The notes: generated by a model not told the origin, from the sequence alone. 64,000 nucleotides of DNA from Margaritispora aquatica (GCA_007644065.1 VJWN01000018.1:806001-870000); one strand, 5' to 3'. Shown: positions 22,218 through 34,751, numbered from the stretch's first letter. Translations and numbers: made by a program.

Positions 22218-22380
22218 AGGAGAGGTGTTTGCAAATCTGACACAGTCTCACCTAGCCCCCCTTTCTCTTGTGCATCAGAACCCATTCAATCAATTCCAAA
22301 CGCGCGTATCCATCCATCGATCCACCCTTTTTATAATTCTTATTTTTGGTATGAAAGGGCCAGCGTTTAGCTTGACAGGA

Positions 22381-22410
22381 GAGGCTGACGAGAGGCTGAC
22401 GAGAGGCTGA
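22381..22410. repeat. 11-nt tandem repeat, about 2.7 copies
   Basis: The unit GAGGCTGACGA is repeated in tandem. Confidence 0.9.
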
Positions 22411-23175
22411 GAGAAATTCTTTTTGGGGCGTCGAACCTGGCCAATAAGGGAATTGATCGTGTGCTCTCGCCCCTCTTTATTTGTCCCATTCCTGGCAAAG
22501 AATCCAAGGATCCAAGAATCTGGGCGTTGGGCTGAAGTCCGTGCAAGCCATGCTCACTCTCACCCTCTCACCCAATTGACGATTGTCGACAGGCATAGAT
22601 AGGTACAGCAAGGTCACCACCACCCAAGTAAGGGAAGTAAGGTAGGGGGAGCTAATCACCTCGACTTGACTTTCTTACATGCAATCCAGTATTTTTTCCA
22701 ATTCCTCATCTTTCTTGATATTTTCTACTTCAATATAACATCGCCATTTCCCCCACCCACCACTATACGAACCTTATCAGCATCTGCCGAATTATTCCTC
22801 ACGCGTCTTAGCCATTCACCACCTTCGTCGATGAATATTACTCCCTAGTGACATGCCAGACTGTCACTACTGGGGATGAGCCACACGACCAAGACCTCCC
22901 CCACCCAATCACCCTCGTCTTGAATGACTTTGGTGCGTGTCTCTCGCCGAGCCACCGATTAATCCGACGCAAACTCAACTCAGAATCTTAGCAGCATTCA
23001 CCAGCCGCTGTCTTGTTTTGTCTTTGTTCTGTTTTATCACAAGAGCCGAGCCTAGTCAATGCGAGTACATGAAGTCCGCCATTTCCCTGCTTTGATCACA
23101 TTCAGGTGAAGTACAGCCTTTTCCCATCTTCCACCATTACTCTCCTGTCTCCAAACTATAAGCACAATCGCAACC

Positions 23176-24390
23176 ATGAGGCAGTCACTCAGGTCGCGTG
23201 CTAAGGCCGGCCGCGTTTCGATTTCTCTGATTCTGTCCTACGTCTTCGACTGGGTCGTCATCATTGCAGCCGTTGGAGTGGGAGCTGTTTTCTCAGTACT
23301 GTCGCCGAACAAGAGGCCATTCTCCCTCGCCAACCCAGAGATCAGCTTTCCGTTTACCCACAAAGAAAAGGTCTCGACACCTTTGCTCGGCGTTGTTGCG
23401 CTAGTCGTACCGGCAGGTATTATCTTCGTCATATGCCTGCTCCTCGTACCGGGTCCAACTGTTCCGAAGTCGACTCCAAAGGCCTTGATTTGGAGAAGAA
23501 AGCTGTGGGAATGGCATACTGGCTGGCTTGGTCTAGCACTTTCTCTGGCTGCGGCATTTGTTATCACTCAGGGCATGAAGAATTTGTTTGGAAAGCCTCG
23601 TCCTGATTTGATCTCGCGCTGCCAACCAGATATCGATAATATCACTCAATACGCCATTGGAGGTTACTCAAAAGCCATCGGGGGTTTCAATCTCGTATCT
23701 GCTGCAATCTGCAAGCAACCAGACAAGGCAATTCTCGACGATGGTTTCAGGAGCTACCCAAGCGGCCACGCTTCATTTGCATCGGCGGGCTTGATATATC
23801 TCAGCCTGTTTATTGCCTCAAAACTTGCAATCACTATACCCTTCCTAGCACCAAGTCAGTATAGTAAGGATGAAGCGCAATACTCCGCATTCCCATCCCG
23901 CGCAGAGAGGAAACAGATGGAGGAACGACAGACGGAGCAATTGAAGGACGGCGCTTTGCAGAACGAATCTCTACAAGAGCCTTCAGGCCACGATGAAATT
24001 GTTATCGCTGCACGAAATCAAGCAGCAGCTCCACCTGTCTACCTTTTGGTTTTCGCTGTTGTACCCTTTTTCGCCTCCGTCTACATCTCTTCGACACGAT
24101 ACTCTGACTTCCGACATCATGGTTTTGACATCTTGTTCGGCTATCTCATCGGTGCAGTCACGGCTATTTTTGCATTTCGATGGTACCATTTGCCAATTTC
24201 ACAAGGTGCTGGCTGGTCTTGGGGACCAAGAAGTCGAGATAGGAGTTTTTGGGCTGGGGTTGGAGTTGGCAATTATGTTGGCAGCAAATCCGGCGTTAGC
24301 ACAGCGACGCGGGATGTTGAACTTGGACCTGTGAATCGACGAGCGACGAACGATGTGGGTGCTACCACCAAAGGCCATGCCGAGGCGTAG
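23176..24390 (+). CDS. PAP2-family lipid phosphate phosphatase (Dpp1/Lpp1-like)
   Basis: Single-exon, 404-residue polytopic membrane enzyme that dephosphorylates diacylglycerol pyrophosphate, phosphatidate or similar lipids. All three PAP2 phosphatase signatures are visible: KNLFGKPRP (about 135-143), PSGHAS (about 195-200, with the catalytic His) and STRYSDFRHHGFDI (about 305-320, with the nucleophile His and partner Asp). About six hydrophobic helices flank them, which places the active site on one membrane face. A charged insert of about 60 residues (KDEAQYSAFPSRAERKQM onward) sits between signatures 2 and 3 and is longer than in yeast Dpp1. The tail is short and hydrophilic. The vacuole or ER membrane is likely by analogy. 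Confidence 0.92.
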   Translation: MRQSLRSRAKAGRVSISLILSYVFDWVVIIAAVGVGAVFSVLSPNKRPFSLANPEISFPFTHKEKVSTPLLGVVALVVPAGIIFVICLLLVPGPTVPKSTPKALIWRRKLWEWHTGWLGLALSLAAAFVITQGMKNLFGKPRPDLISRCQPDIDNITQYAIGGYSKAIGGFNLVSAAICKQPDKAILDDGFRSYPSGHASFASAGLIYLSLFIASKLAITIPFLAPSQYSKDEAQYSAFPSRAERKQMEERQTEQLKDGALQNESLQEPSGHDEIVIAARNQAAAPPVYLLVFAVVPFFASVYISSTRYSDFRHHGFDILFGYLIGAVTAIFAFRWYHLPISQGAGWSWGPRSRDRSFWAGVGVGNYVGSKSGVSTATRDVELGPVNRRATNDVGATTKGHAEA

Positions 24391-25597
24391 AAAGGGTTTG
24401 TGTTAACGGATAATGGCAGGATCGAACTGAACTTTTGCAATCACGACAAACATAAGGGAGCATTATCGTACTAAAAGTGCGTATGGGGCGTTTTGGCTAT
24501 TTTTTTTTTTTTCGAGAGCGAATACCATCTTGTCTTTGTAAGATTTCGATGTGGGTTGGGTTAGGATGTATGTTGTAGATTTATGTCTGCATATGGCTCC
24601 GAGGAGCATGTAATGACTATCACCCTTGTGCCTATGTTTTTATCTCGTTCGATCCATTGGCATTCACTGTGATGGCTTTTGTCAATGATCGGTGTAAGTG
24701 CAGGAAGGAATTTTCCATTCGGGGCTTTTTTTGGTGGGACAGTCTCGAGACTGAGTTTTCCCAATTTGACTTACTTGTCTTTGAGTCTGTTTCTGTTGTT
24801 CGAGCCAGGGTGTTAGACACTCTCAAGCCTTGTGCTGTGAATCTCCGCGATGTTCTAGCAAATGGTCTTGTACTTCAAATGGAGGAAGTATCTTCCGTCG
24901 AAAGCCCTCGTGCATCCATTAATCTCCTTCAAGAGATGTCTATCGTTTTGACGCTTCTTCTTCAGTTCCCCACGAGTTTGCGAAGATTTGCCATCACGGG
25001 GAAATCCCGTTTAGACATGTGCTTTCCGCGTTTGGCTCTTTTGACTCTCCACCAATATTTCAGCCATTGCTATTTCTGTCTCGCACATTGTTCTACGTTA
25101 CTAAATTGTTTCCATTCACGAATTGTGCTTTTTGAAAAGACTTATGGGTAACTGCCTAATCTGCCGTTGTCGTGATTGTAATATTGACGTATATGAGCAT
25201 GGCCGTACAAAATACTTTCCTCCTTGAATCCGTTGGGCCAAGAATTGAAATAATTGGGTATCTCCATTCCACAAATCGTCCGCATACGAAGAAGGAAAAA
25301 TATTCCGCTATCCTAGTCAGAATCCTTCCTTTTTGCCAGCGTCACACGCCAGCACGATCTCTTCACCAGTCATTGACAGCCAGCCAAGACGTGGAGAGCC
25401 GCAGTACTTTCCACTTTTTGAGTCAGTGTATCGGATCTCTTTAACTCTGAGCTTATAGTTGAGCTTCTTCCCATCATTCTTCACTGTCTTCACCACGCTC
25501 TACAACTCTCTACCACTTCCTCACTCTCATCCCAACCTCCAGACGCCTTAAGTCTACCACGCTCGCTACCACACCAACAAAAAACCACTTCATCAAA
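24391..25597. other. Intergenic region
   Basis: It holds the 3' flank of the PAP2 gene, including a T-run at about 24502-24513, and the promoter of the small GPI-type gene, whose last ~150 nt is a CT-rich leader without ATG. An open frame at 24657-25151 has no motif or coding-like context. Confidence 0.5.
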
Positions 25598-26036
25598 ATG
25601 CGTTTCTCCATTGCCACCGTTGCAGGCCTCTGTGCCCTCGCCATTGCTTCCCCAGAGCACATCCAGAAGCGAGCAACGTACGTCAACCCTCAGCCTGATT
25701 CCCCCTTCCTTCTTCCTTAGTAGCAACCACTAACACGTCCCCAACAGCTCTTCCGGCATCACCTGGTCAGGAGCCGGTACCGGTACCGCAATCTACTCCA
25801 CCTCCACTGCCAAGGCGACCGGCAGCGTGGCAGTGAGCAACAGCACCCTCACAAGCGCCACCAGCTCGCACGGCACCACCACCGCACCATCATCCAGCGT
25901 TCGTGTCACCGCCGCTGCCTCCAGCAGCAGCAAGGCAAGCAGCTCCTCCAGCAGCGGTGGTGCAAACCCAACCGGTGTTGTGGCTGCCGGTATGATGGGT
26001 GCCGTTGGTCTTTTGGGTATGGCTCTTGCCTTGTAG
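25598..26036 (+). CDS. Small secreted Ser/Thr-rich GPI-anchored-type protein
   Basis: The 122-residue product is encoded by exons 25598-25677 and 25748-26036 (70-nt intron, GTACGT...CAACAG). It has a signal peptide (MRFSIATVAGLCALAIASP), then a Lys-Arg site (HIQKRAT) suited to Kex2, then a SSGITWSGAGTGTA segment and a Ser/Thr/Ala-rich stretch likely to be O-mannosylated. The C-terminus has small residues (SSGGANPTG) followed by a hydrophobic tail (VVAAGMMGAVGLLGMALAL), the layout of a GPI-anchor signal. A cell-wall or plasma-membrane surface location is therefore inferred. No enzymatic domain is present. Confidence 0.85.
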
Positions 26037-26946
26037 ATACACGTTGTCTTGGGGTGGAGTGTGGGTTAGGTGTTTATAATGTGCTCGATGGATGGGTCTA
26101 TGCTTCAATTGTACATATTGACATTATGTGGTTTGAAGGTACCCTGTACGTGGGATACTTTCCAAGGGCTCTGGACAGAGGGGTGTGTGTGTCAGGGTAG
26201 TGGATAATGGAATGAGATTCGCATGTGGGATGCAGTGCATATAATCATGGCGTTGGTATCAAATGTGAGGTGAAATCTTGAGAGTTTCCAGATATCAAAA
26301 CCTCAAACCAATCATATATTTGGACTTCCTTGCATCAACGGACCGGTTTCTCAAAGTACACGACATAATGTCTGAAACCATATTTTCCGCACACTATATT
26401 GGAATTGTGCACAACTTTTTCAAGCCAGCAGTATAAGGAAAAGTGTTTCCGAGAAGCTGGCCAATCTCCTTGTACTCTCCAGAAAATCAAGTCATAGCGT
26501 GCGAGTGCATAGCTCTTGTGCCTGCATATTAGTGTTGATGTAGCCTCTTCCCTAGTAATGAACCACTACCAAGCTATGAAGTATTTGCATCTGTTTTCCA
26601 ATAATTGGTAATGCTCAGAAGCCAATTAAGGTAGCTCTTGTTGGCTGTCGATACGACGGCTTTTACGTACTATCAGTTGTCAAGCTCTTCCGGACAATGC
26701 TCTAGTAATGCTGGGTTTGCCTCCTACCCCACAAATTCAAACCATCAAACGTCATGTATTCTGTGAGATTTACTTTCCGTCGGGATTGCTTAAGTAACAC
26801 CAAACCCTCGGCAACAATGGTACTGTGTACGACTCGGCTCGGCTTCCGGGAGCTCGAGCTCTTCGTGATGAATGCACACAAAAGACATGTAGGGCTGCTT
26901 GGCGAACAGAGAAATTAACTTAGTGTCTCTATCAATATCCCTTGTC
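26037..26946. other. Intergenic region
   Basis: Nothing supportable beyond the 3' flank of the GPI-type gene and the former promoter of the esterase pseudogene. Confidence 0.5.
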
Positions 26947-28130
26947 ATGATGAAGCTTCTGTGTCTAGCCGTCTTGAGTTTTTTGCTCTCCCTCGTTGGT
27001 CCTTTTCACGCGGGACCTTTTGAAGCCGCTCTTTTAAAACGCCAGCAAAGAGACAATGTTTCTCCGTCGGCCCTGCAAGTCGACCTCGGCTAAGCCATAT
27101 ATCAAGGTCTCAGCGACAATGTGAACAGCATCAACCGATGACTTGGTATCCGGTTTGCTTGTTCCTGAATGTGTCTGCTCCGAAAACCGCGACCAACTTG
27201 TTTTTGGATCCACGGCGGTGAATATGGACCAGGAAATGGCCAACAAAGCATGACAAGTATGATTAGCATCAATAATAGTATTTTCATTGGGTTGCCATTC
27301 AATAGAGACCAGGAGCATTTAGCTTCTTGTCCTCTGTCGAGGTATAAAGGTTTAGGACTGCGGATGCTAGCGTCAAAGATATGGTATTTGCATTGCAGTG
27401 GGTACAGAGTTACATTCATCTGTTTGGAGGAGACTCTTCCAAAATCACCATATCTGGAGAGTCGGCTGGAGGCGGTGCAGTTATGCTTCTCACTATAACT
27501 TATGGGTGGACTCAAGGAATTTCCTTATTCAGCAACTTAAGCGGACAAAAGATGATGACTCCATGAATATAAGCTAATTGTATAAACAGGCAATAGTGTC
27601 ATCCCCATATCTACCTATGCAGTCTGGCTACAAGTATTTCGTCCCCAGTCAGAGCTATTGTGCATTTGCCAATGCGGCGGGATGTACTGCTATCCATGCT
27701 AGAGGAAATCCAGACAGAACGTCCATCTTCCAATTTCTAGTAGGGAAAGACACAACGACAGTGCAAACCGCCAGTGCGAGCATCTCTGCATTGGGAATAT
27801 TGGGAATGTATGGCACCTGGGGTTTCTTACCAGTTACCGATGGACAACTGATTCAGCAACTCTCAAGTCAACAATTGCAACAAACACAGGTCAATGGTGA
27901 GAGAATGCAAATACCTGTAGGCTTCTCTGGATCTCCTGGATTGTAAAATAATTCAACTTCGGATACAATAAATGAACAAGCGAGATTTGCCGAGACCCGG
28001 TCCGCAATGGGAAAGGGGTAGCGGGGTAACACTGTAGATACCGACCGATATCGAGAGCAACCAGACGACGACTCTTGAGATATGCAACCTACTGTTGTTG
28101 CCTGCATTGATGGTTTCGGATCTGATGAGT
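26947..28130 (+). pseudogene. Carboxylesterase/lipase type B pseudogene
   Basis: Remnant of a secreted fungal type-B carboxylesterase (alpha/beta hydrolase). It opens with an intact signal peptide (MMKLLCLAVLSFLLSLVG), and VDLG is then followed by a TAA at 27091 where the family has Tyr (VDLG-Y-AIYQG). Later pieces occur in different frames: the oxyanion segment WIHGGEYGPGNGQQ, the nucleophile elbow ITISGESAGGGAV at about 27448-27486, and SSPYLPMQSGYKYFVPSQS with a downstream LPVTDG. A block between VNSIN and NVSAPKTATNLF is missing. At least one internal stop, several frameshifts and a deletion make an intact product impossible. The start and elbow are so recognisable that the decay looks recent. 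Confidence 0.85.
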
Positions 28131-28336
28131 TCATACGATCAAGCGTGCTAAGCCTCTCCCGTGTTCCTGCACTAGAAGCGTGCAGACAGTCATCGGAGCT
28201 GGAAAGTGGGGTTTATAAGATCTTACGATGACTCGATGAGCTGTCTTCGCACTTGGTTGCACCTTTGACTGTACCTGAATATTTGATCGAAAAATTCCAA
28301 GTCCTAATTGACATATTCCAATTGAAACTGTTCAGT

Positions 28337-29385
28337 ATGAGAGACCAAATCGCAATCGTAGGTGGAGGCATCACCGGCCTCGCGATTGCTCACATCTTGT
28401 CCTCGAAATACGACATCACGATCGTAGCTCGAGATCTCCCGGGGGACCTTGGCCACGGTTGGGCGAGTCCTTGGTAATATTGGCTCCCCAACGGAATTCT
28501 CGTGGTCATATTGAACTGACGTCTTCTAGGGCAGGTGCAGTATTTCATCCTCAACGCAATGCCCCTCCTCTCGAGCAACAAATGCAACGCGAGTCCTTTG
28601 CGTTCTACTACTCTCTTGCGCAAAAAGATCCATCCAGTGGCGTGAAGATCTATCCCATGACTGAATATCTCGATGATCGCACCTCCGACGATGGGATCTG
28701 GTACCGAGATCTCATGCCTAATTACCGAGTTCTTCCCTCCGAGGACCTGCCTAAAGGCATGACGCTCGGGTTGAAGTACACAGCGCTTGCTGTGAACCCG
28801 CTTGTTTTCCTGCCGTGGCTGAAGAGAGAACTTGACAGAAAAGGCGTGAAGTTTGTAAGACGAGAAGTGCAAAGTTTAGAGGAAGCAAGGAAGTTGTTTA
28901 GTGTGGAGATGGTAATCAATGCCTCTGGTGTCGGAGCTAGGGAGCTTGCTGGCGACCAGAGTGTCATGCCAGTGAGAGGGCAAACTATGTTTGTCAAAAC
29001 CGACTATGAGGAATGCCTCATGATCGAGGGGAAGGACTACACGTACATCATTCCTCGAGCTGGCTCAGGCGGCGTGATCATGGGTGGTGTCAAGTCTGAT
29101 CGCTTAGACGTCGAAGTCGACATCGATCTGAAGAAGGATATTCTGAGGAGAGTCAATGCCGCTACGGGAAATAGGTTTGAGGGGTTGGATGTGAGTGCGG
29201 GAAGTGGAACTGTAGTGGACATTGTTGGCTTCAGGCCTGGGAGGGAGGGAGGACTGAAGGTTGAGCGGGAGGGGAATGTCGTACATGCTTATGGGATGGG
29301 TGGAGCGGGGTACATTTATTCGTTTGGGGTTGCGGAGAGGGTTATGGATTTGCTTGGAGAGGGGAGGGTGAGAGCGAAGCTTTAA
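28337..29385 (+). CDS. D-amino-acid oxidase, probable peroxisomal
   Basis: FAD enzyme that deaminates D-amino acids to 2-oxo acids, NH3 and H2O2. Exons are 28337-28473 and 28530-29385, giving 330 residues; the intron splits Trp in SPWAGA, a family hallmark. Residues 5-18 carry the dinucleotide motif IAIVGGGITG. NASGVGARELAGD and PVRGQTM follow. YIIPRAGSGGVIMGG and VGFRPGREGGLKVE supply the expected Tyr and Arg substrate contacts, and HAYGMGGAGYIYSFGVAE closes the FAD site. The C-terminus is AKL, an accepted PTS1 variant. D-aspartate specificity is an alternative. An in-frame ATG-like start 28 codons upstream exists, but Met at 28337 directly before the Rossmann strand is the better choice. 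It lies just downstream of the esterase pseudogene. Confidence 0.92.
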
Positions 29386-32300
29386 GACCAAGTGGTGCTG
29401 TTGGAATTAGAGAATACCGAGAAGAGCAAAACCCGTTGGGATGCATGTGCTACTTTTTGGTGAAACTGTCGAAGCAAGATGATCAGACCAGTGTTTCAAG
29501 TGCAAGTGAGCAAGTAGTATATTAAACCTTACTAGTTGTGATGATAGTCTCTTAATTGGTGATTTGTTGTAGGTGTGTAGCGATGTTATAGTTCCACTCG
29601 CTGGAGATGAACTTGCCCACTATGCATATCATATAGATCGAAGAGCTGAGTGATGCATTATAGAATCAAAACATGGCAGATATCACCACACAGACCCAAT
29701 TGAGTTATGGGTAGTTGATGTTCTATGGTAGGTACCAAAGTTGTCTTTGTGCTAACTGATCAAATGTCGGATTTTCTACTCTGCTGCGGTGCTGTATGTC
29801 TTCGCTATGTTACCAACCATGCGTGAAACATAGCTTTTCCAAGACGTCGATTTCCATACATGCGCCTTTGGCGGTTAAACCAAGGGTCTCGAATTGGAGG
29901 GTGCAAGTGGATATGCTCTTGATCATGAGTGTCTAATAGCTGAAGGCACCTCTTGGTTAGCGATCTGGACCATGTTTCGATTTTCGCAGACTAGATTATC
30001 TGTCCGAACAATAATCTGATCTATATTCTGAGTCACTCGAGTCACTTTCCCGAATCCTTAGCAAGCCTTTACTCAGCTCGTATTAATCTTCGCTTCGAAT
30101 TGCTACAACAGATCGTTTGAGCATAACCTCACGCGCGAAAGACTCGCGAAACGTTCTCCCAGAAATGAAGGAAGAGCAACTCCGCCCTCAGGCCGATACG
30201 TGGCTATACCCTCCTAATATAATGAAGCATATGAGACAGTGAACAGCAACGCAAAACTTGCACATGTCTCCCGATCAGCACACCCTCAAGCCACTTCCCC
30301 GCATTCTGGCAACCACACCACCTCCTCCATGCATAACACCAAGTTGCCTCATCGATTTACCCCATCCACTCGCCACAACTATTCCTAGCAACAACCTTCG
30401 TCATCCAACTCGTGATTTCTCGCCTCATCCTCATGGTGCAACCCCGAATTCTATTACCGAGCGGCAGCTAGCTCAAACCATGATTCTGTTTGATAAGTAT
30501 TTACCAGCCGACTTGGCAACGCAGCACTTTTGCGTAAGCCATTCCAAGGAGCAACTTTGATATCCGAGGAAGGTGAGTAAGTAGATGATACTTGCGACGG
30601 AAGGTGACAAACCCCCACACCAAACCGTAGCTGCTCCACTCTTGTGCTGCTGCAGAGTTTGAATTCCTCGTTGCAAGAGTGGATGGATGGTTGGTTGGCG
30701 AATGGTTGGATTTCTGGCGGGTGAATTGAGGGAGGCAGAGAGCGCCCTTTCGGGCTTCCCCATATTTCCCAAAGTCCAGATTCACTGCGGGAGAGGGGAT
30801 GCAGATCGGCAGCTGAGAGACCTAGTCATGGGCCGTACTGGAGTACCAGAAAATGGAGGACAGGGTGTATATGGACGCGGTACACGAATCATGTGAATGT
30901 GGGATGGTGATGGTCATGAGTGAAGTGACTTTATCCAGGCGAAGTGACAAGTAATTTCTCGAGGGACCGAGAAAATGAAGCAATGTTGACCGAAGTATTC
31001 CCACAGGAAACTTCAAGACTGTAGAGATACCATACATTTAAAGTTTGATTGATTGTATTGTCATGGCTTGCAGTTATGCAAATGCAGGGTCATCTTGAAA
31101 GAGCAAAAATTAGGAAGTACAAGATTCTGCAAAGACAACGTCCGATAACATATTGAAGATTGTACGGTCAAAAAAGAGAAATCTCAAAATGAGGCTTGCA
31201 GAATTTTGAACTCTCCATGCCGATGCCGATAATATTGAGAGGAGAGCTTTTCACATGCGAGTCATCGCTTAGAGCGAAGCCTTTGATTCTTTTGGGGAAA
31301 AGGCATTTCCCAACTACTGGACCGGATCTGTTTCCGGAGCTCAGTGGAACTCCACCGAACTATTCCAGGACTCGAACAATATGTGTCAACGTTGAAATTT
31401 GGAAAAAAGATAATTTATTGTGTGGTGGCTTGCAACTCGCATTTGGCCTCCTGCAGCACCCACGACCACCAGATGTTCAACTCTGGTGAGAAAAAAAAAA
31501 CGAGAGTTGCACCACCTTTGAAAAATTCCCGCCACGTGAGCTTTCTCCAGGGACGGGATGTCTTGTTCATCGATCGTACAATCGGGATAAATTGATGATA
31601 CAGTAAGACGGTAAACCCTCGGCATGATGAGCCCTATGTCTGGCCCGACCATATTTACAAGCGGCCTGGCTTCTGGTTATTCTCGGGACATTTGTCGTTG
31701 ATGAGATCTGAATCTGAAGGAGAATTTTCAGGTTTTGGTCTTGTTCCCAGCACTAGCGTGGGGGTTGGTGCGACGCTTCTATGAATAGGTGCAAAGGCAA
31801 AGGTAACGAGGCAATATATGTGTAGATCTTGAATTGAATGATCCCGGGCACCGGCACTACCGACTGAGAGGAAGGTCCTTTCTCAAGAAATGGCAATTTT
31901 CTCCATCGCGGTCATGGACCTGAGATAAGTACGAGCATTGTAAATCTTAGCTCAAGATATCGTAATCCAATAGTCCACCCCACCCCCACGCTGATGAGAA
32001 ACAAACACTAACTAGGAAAGCCGGTGTGCCTTTCGTGTCTCCTGGTCTCTTTTTTTTGGTTAGGAGTCCAAAGTCAGGAGTTGGAGAAAAGTGAAGCTGT
32101 CTCCGGAGATGTCTGAACTGCTACTCCCTAAAACATTAAACGAAATCTTAAGACGCCCGGGGTTCTTTTTCCGTAACATCACACCGTTCGACCTTCGAAA
32201 TCCTCAATGTCTCGAATGACCTCCATGTAGCAAATAGAGCGAAAGCAACGCGAACTATGGACAAGCATTGGGTACAACTACATGACGTGGAATAGAGAGA

Positions 32301-33680
32301 AAGAGTAACTTTTTGCAGCACAAGATGGAGGTGATGGGGGCTGGATGGCATGACATGCTGATGTTGATGCTGTTGGCAGATGCACTTGCAGCTGTGCAGC
32401 TGCTGGTTATGTAAAACTCAGCCAGTGTGTAGCCAGTATTGATGCCTCTTTCCGGCATGTTATATATTAAATAGTCTCGTGACTGTCTCCACCCCCTGGT
32501 CTGAGTAACTCTGTGCGATTTTGTACTCCAGCAGGGCACACACGGGGTGCATCGCATCACTCACGCTTCACGCTTCTTCTGAGCATGAACATCAACATGC
32601 AAATCACTTGGCTAGTACAGGGGCAGTTTGCAGGGCGTACGGCATAGAAGAATAATGTTTGAATGTTTGAATGTTCTGGAGCTGGATCTCCCATATGCAG
32701 CTCTTCCCACTGGACAATGCGTGCAAAGTCACAGTATTATGTGCAATGCGTATGTCCATGAGTACGCATTGAGAACACTAGCTGAGTTGGACCCCTCGCT
32801 AACTGGCAATCCCCAGTATATCTCATGCATCATCATCATCATCTTCAGGGCAACCTCCCATTCTCATCGCTCACCGACAGATTGATATGGGGAATGTCAA
32901 TATGAGCCTTCTCCGCCTGATCTCTCTTTCACACGCATTTGCTTGTCCTGAAGGGTGGTCTTACAGTCGTGGCAAGGTAGTGCAGAGGTGTCACTGGCTA
33001 GCGAAGATCCCACCCCCACGTTTTGTGGTTTGATCTGTCGTTGCGCCTGATCATGACTAGCTAACTAGCTGCCAGTGCACGGTAACTGCGAGGAGCAATG
33101 CCTGTTACCAAGAGCCGTAATCTTGGTAAGTCTGTGCTTGTTGTGTCCCTACGCAGGCTCTCGGCCGCATCCAGCATGATCAGCAGTTTTGAGGACCTCT
33201 CATCGAGTCGTTCGAGCCTCAAGCTGCCAGTGGTTGCGTAGTTGATATATTTGCGAAGGTGTGATTAATATGTGAGTGGTGAGTTAGAGGGTGTATGATA
33301 CCCCATTTAGGGAAGGTCTATCGACCATTCAAAATCCCAAACATTTCCCATCAAAGCTTTTCTACCTACCCAGTCAGTCAGTATACAGTAGCTGGATCGT
33401 AGCGGACACCACCGACAACCAGTTTCCCCCCCCCTTCCCCTCGAAGGTATGCTCCACCAGCTCTAAAAGCTTCTCCCGTATACTTTTGCCCCACCAGCAA
33501 GGGCCCTAAAACAGTCTAGTAGCGATGTCAAGAGTTCGTTCCTCAACCCCGCGCTCGCGCATTTCGATTTGATCATTCCTCTCACTCGGTCACATCAGCC
33601 GACATCCACCTTCCACATCCCATATTGTCTCTCCTCAGCATATCTCCACCGCCTCGACACGACAGCGGCATCATCGATGC

Positions 33681-33740
33681 ATGCTGGATGCTGGATGCTG
33701 GATGCTGGATGCTGGAAGGGCTGGAAGGGTTGGAAGGGTT
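33681..33740. repeat. Adjacent 7-nt (x5) and 9-nt (x3) tandem repeats
   Basis: Five ATGCTGG units (33681-33715) run directly into three GGAAGGGYT units (33714-33740). The two arrays share the GG boundary. Confidence 0.93.
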
Positions 33741-34491
33741 GCAACAGCCACTGAGATCTCTTCCCTGCAAGAATGCTATCTCAGAAGCTGCAGGCGCCTT
33801 CCATCGTTCAGCTGTGAAACCCTGCTTTGCCGGATGGAAAGTTGACTGGGGACTCCGAAAAAAAAAAGTCCTTTGAGCCTCCTATCCTTCTGCTCAGCCA
33901 CAGCCTTGAGTGTGTGCATTTCCCCTTGAACATCCCAGATCTCGAGGAACAAGCAAACATGCAAATATATTTGCAAATGTTACCATATGCGAAAGAAAGG
34001 AGGTTTCTTCAACATCGCAGAAGCGAGGTTGAGAAAACAACAACCTATCCATATTGTTTTTAATTGATGTTATGTTTGATCCGGAGAAGATGAGTGGAGG
34101 TTGATCTAGAACAGGGAGTCCTATTCTTTGATCATCTATCATAGTAATCAGAAGTATCATCCTATTTTCTGAGATTATTATGACATTGTAACTTGAATTG
34201 CAACGTTGCTAGCCATCAATGACTCTCCCTCGGCTCATGCAGCTAGTGTTGTCATAGCCTTGAGGAGACCAACGAAGCTCAGGATTCTCGCTTCGATTTT
34301 GATCATAAAGTTCCGAGTTCTTGAAGCTCATAATTTTGATACAAGCGATGCTTCTCATAAAAATCCACTACTCCACATAGTCCAAACAAGATGCAGTTGG
34401 CCGATGCCCGTTAAGCCAATTCGAGCCAGTTTGAGCCCAGGCAAGGTCTGCAAGCCGAGCCACGAGGCCAGGTGATGGTGGTGGAGGAGAT

Positions 34492-34515
34492 GGTGGTGGT
34501 GGTGGTGGTGGTGGT
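34492..34515. repeat. GGT trinucleotide repeat, 8 copies
   Basis: Eight perfect GGT units, with degenerate GGT/GGA units upstream from about 34471. Confidence 0.93.
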
Positions 34516-34741
34516 CACTCGCAAGAAATCTCCACCCCCACACTATGAAATAGTCTCCCAGCCGTGAACGAGTACTTGGTACTTGAGTCCAAGATCACAC
34601 TTCACCTATTCTCGGATTTATCGAATCAGCTCGCTTGGTTCCTTAATGTCAAAAATATTCTGCGCCACCCCAGGCACAAAGAAATAATATTTATTCCTCC
34701 TGATCCGTCTGTATCCCTTTTGAGGTACTGGAACAAAAATA

Positions 34742-34751
34742 TATATATAAG
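34742..34751 (+). promoter_or_regulatory. TATA-like element of the aldolase gene
   Basis: TATATATAAG lies 243 nt before the aldolase ATG and is followed by a C/T-rich tract without any ATG (none between 34647 and 34993). This is a credible core promoter plus leader. Confidence 0.5.

Larger units (their letters stand above)
21690..23175. other. Divergent intergenic region with short tandem repeats
   Basis: Promoter DNA between the aldo/keto reductase (-) and the PAP2 phosphatase (+). It carries a 14-nt and an 11-nt tandem repeat (listed separately). I see no gene. Confidence 0.5.

Noticed and set aside
24657..25151. Plus-strand 164-codon frame after the PAP2 gene
   Set aside because: No recognised domain, cysteine/leucine composition typical of random T-rich DNA, no promoter-like context.
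26947..28130. RIP mutation as the cause of the esterase decay
   Set aside because: The readable stop (TAC to TAA) is not a C-to-T change and frameshifts/deletion dominate, so RIP is not needed.
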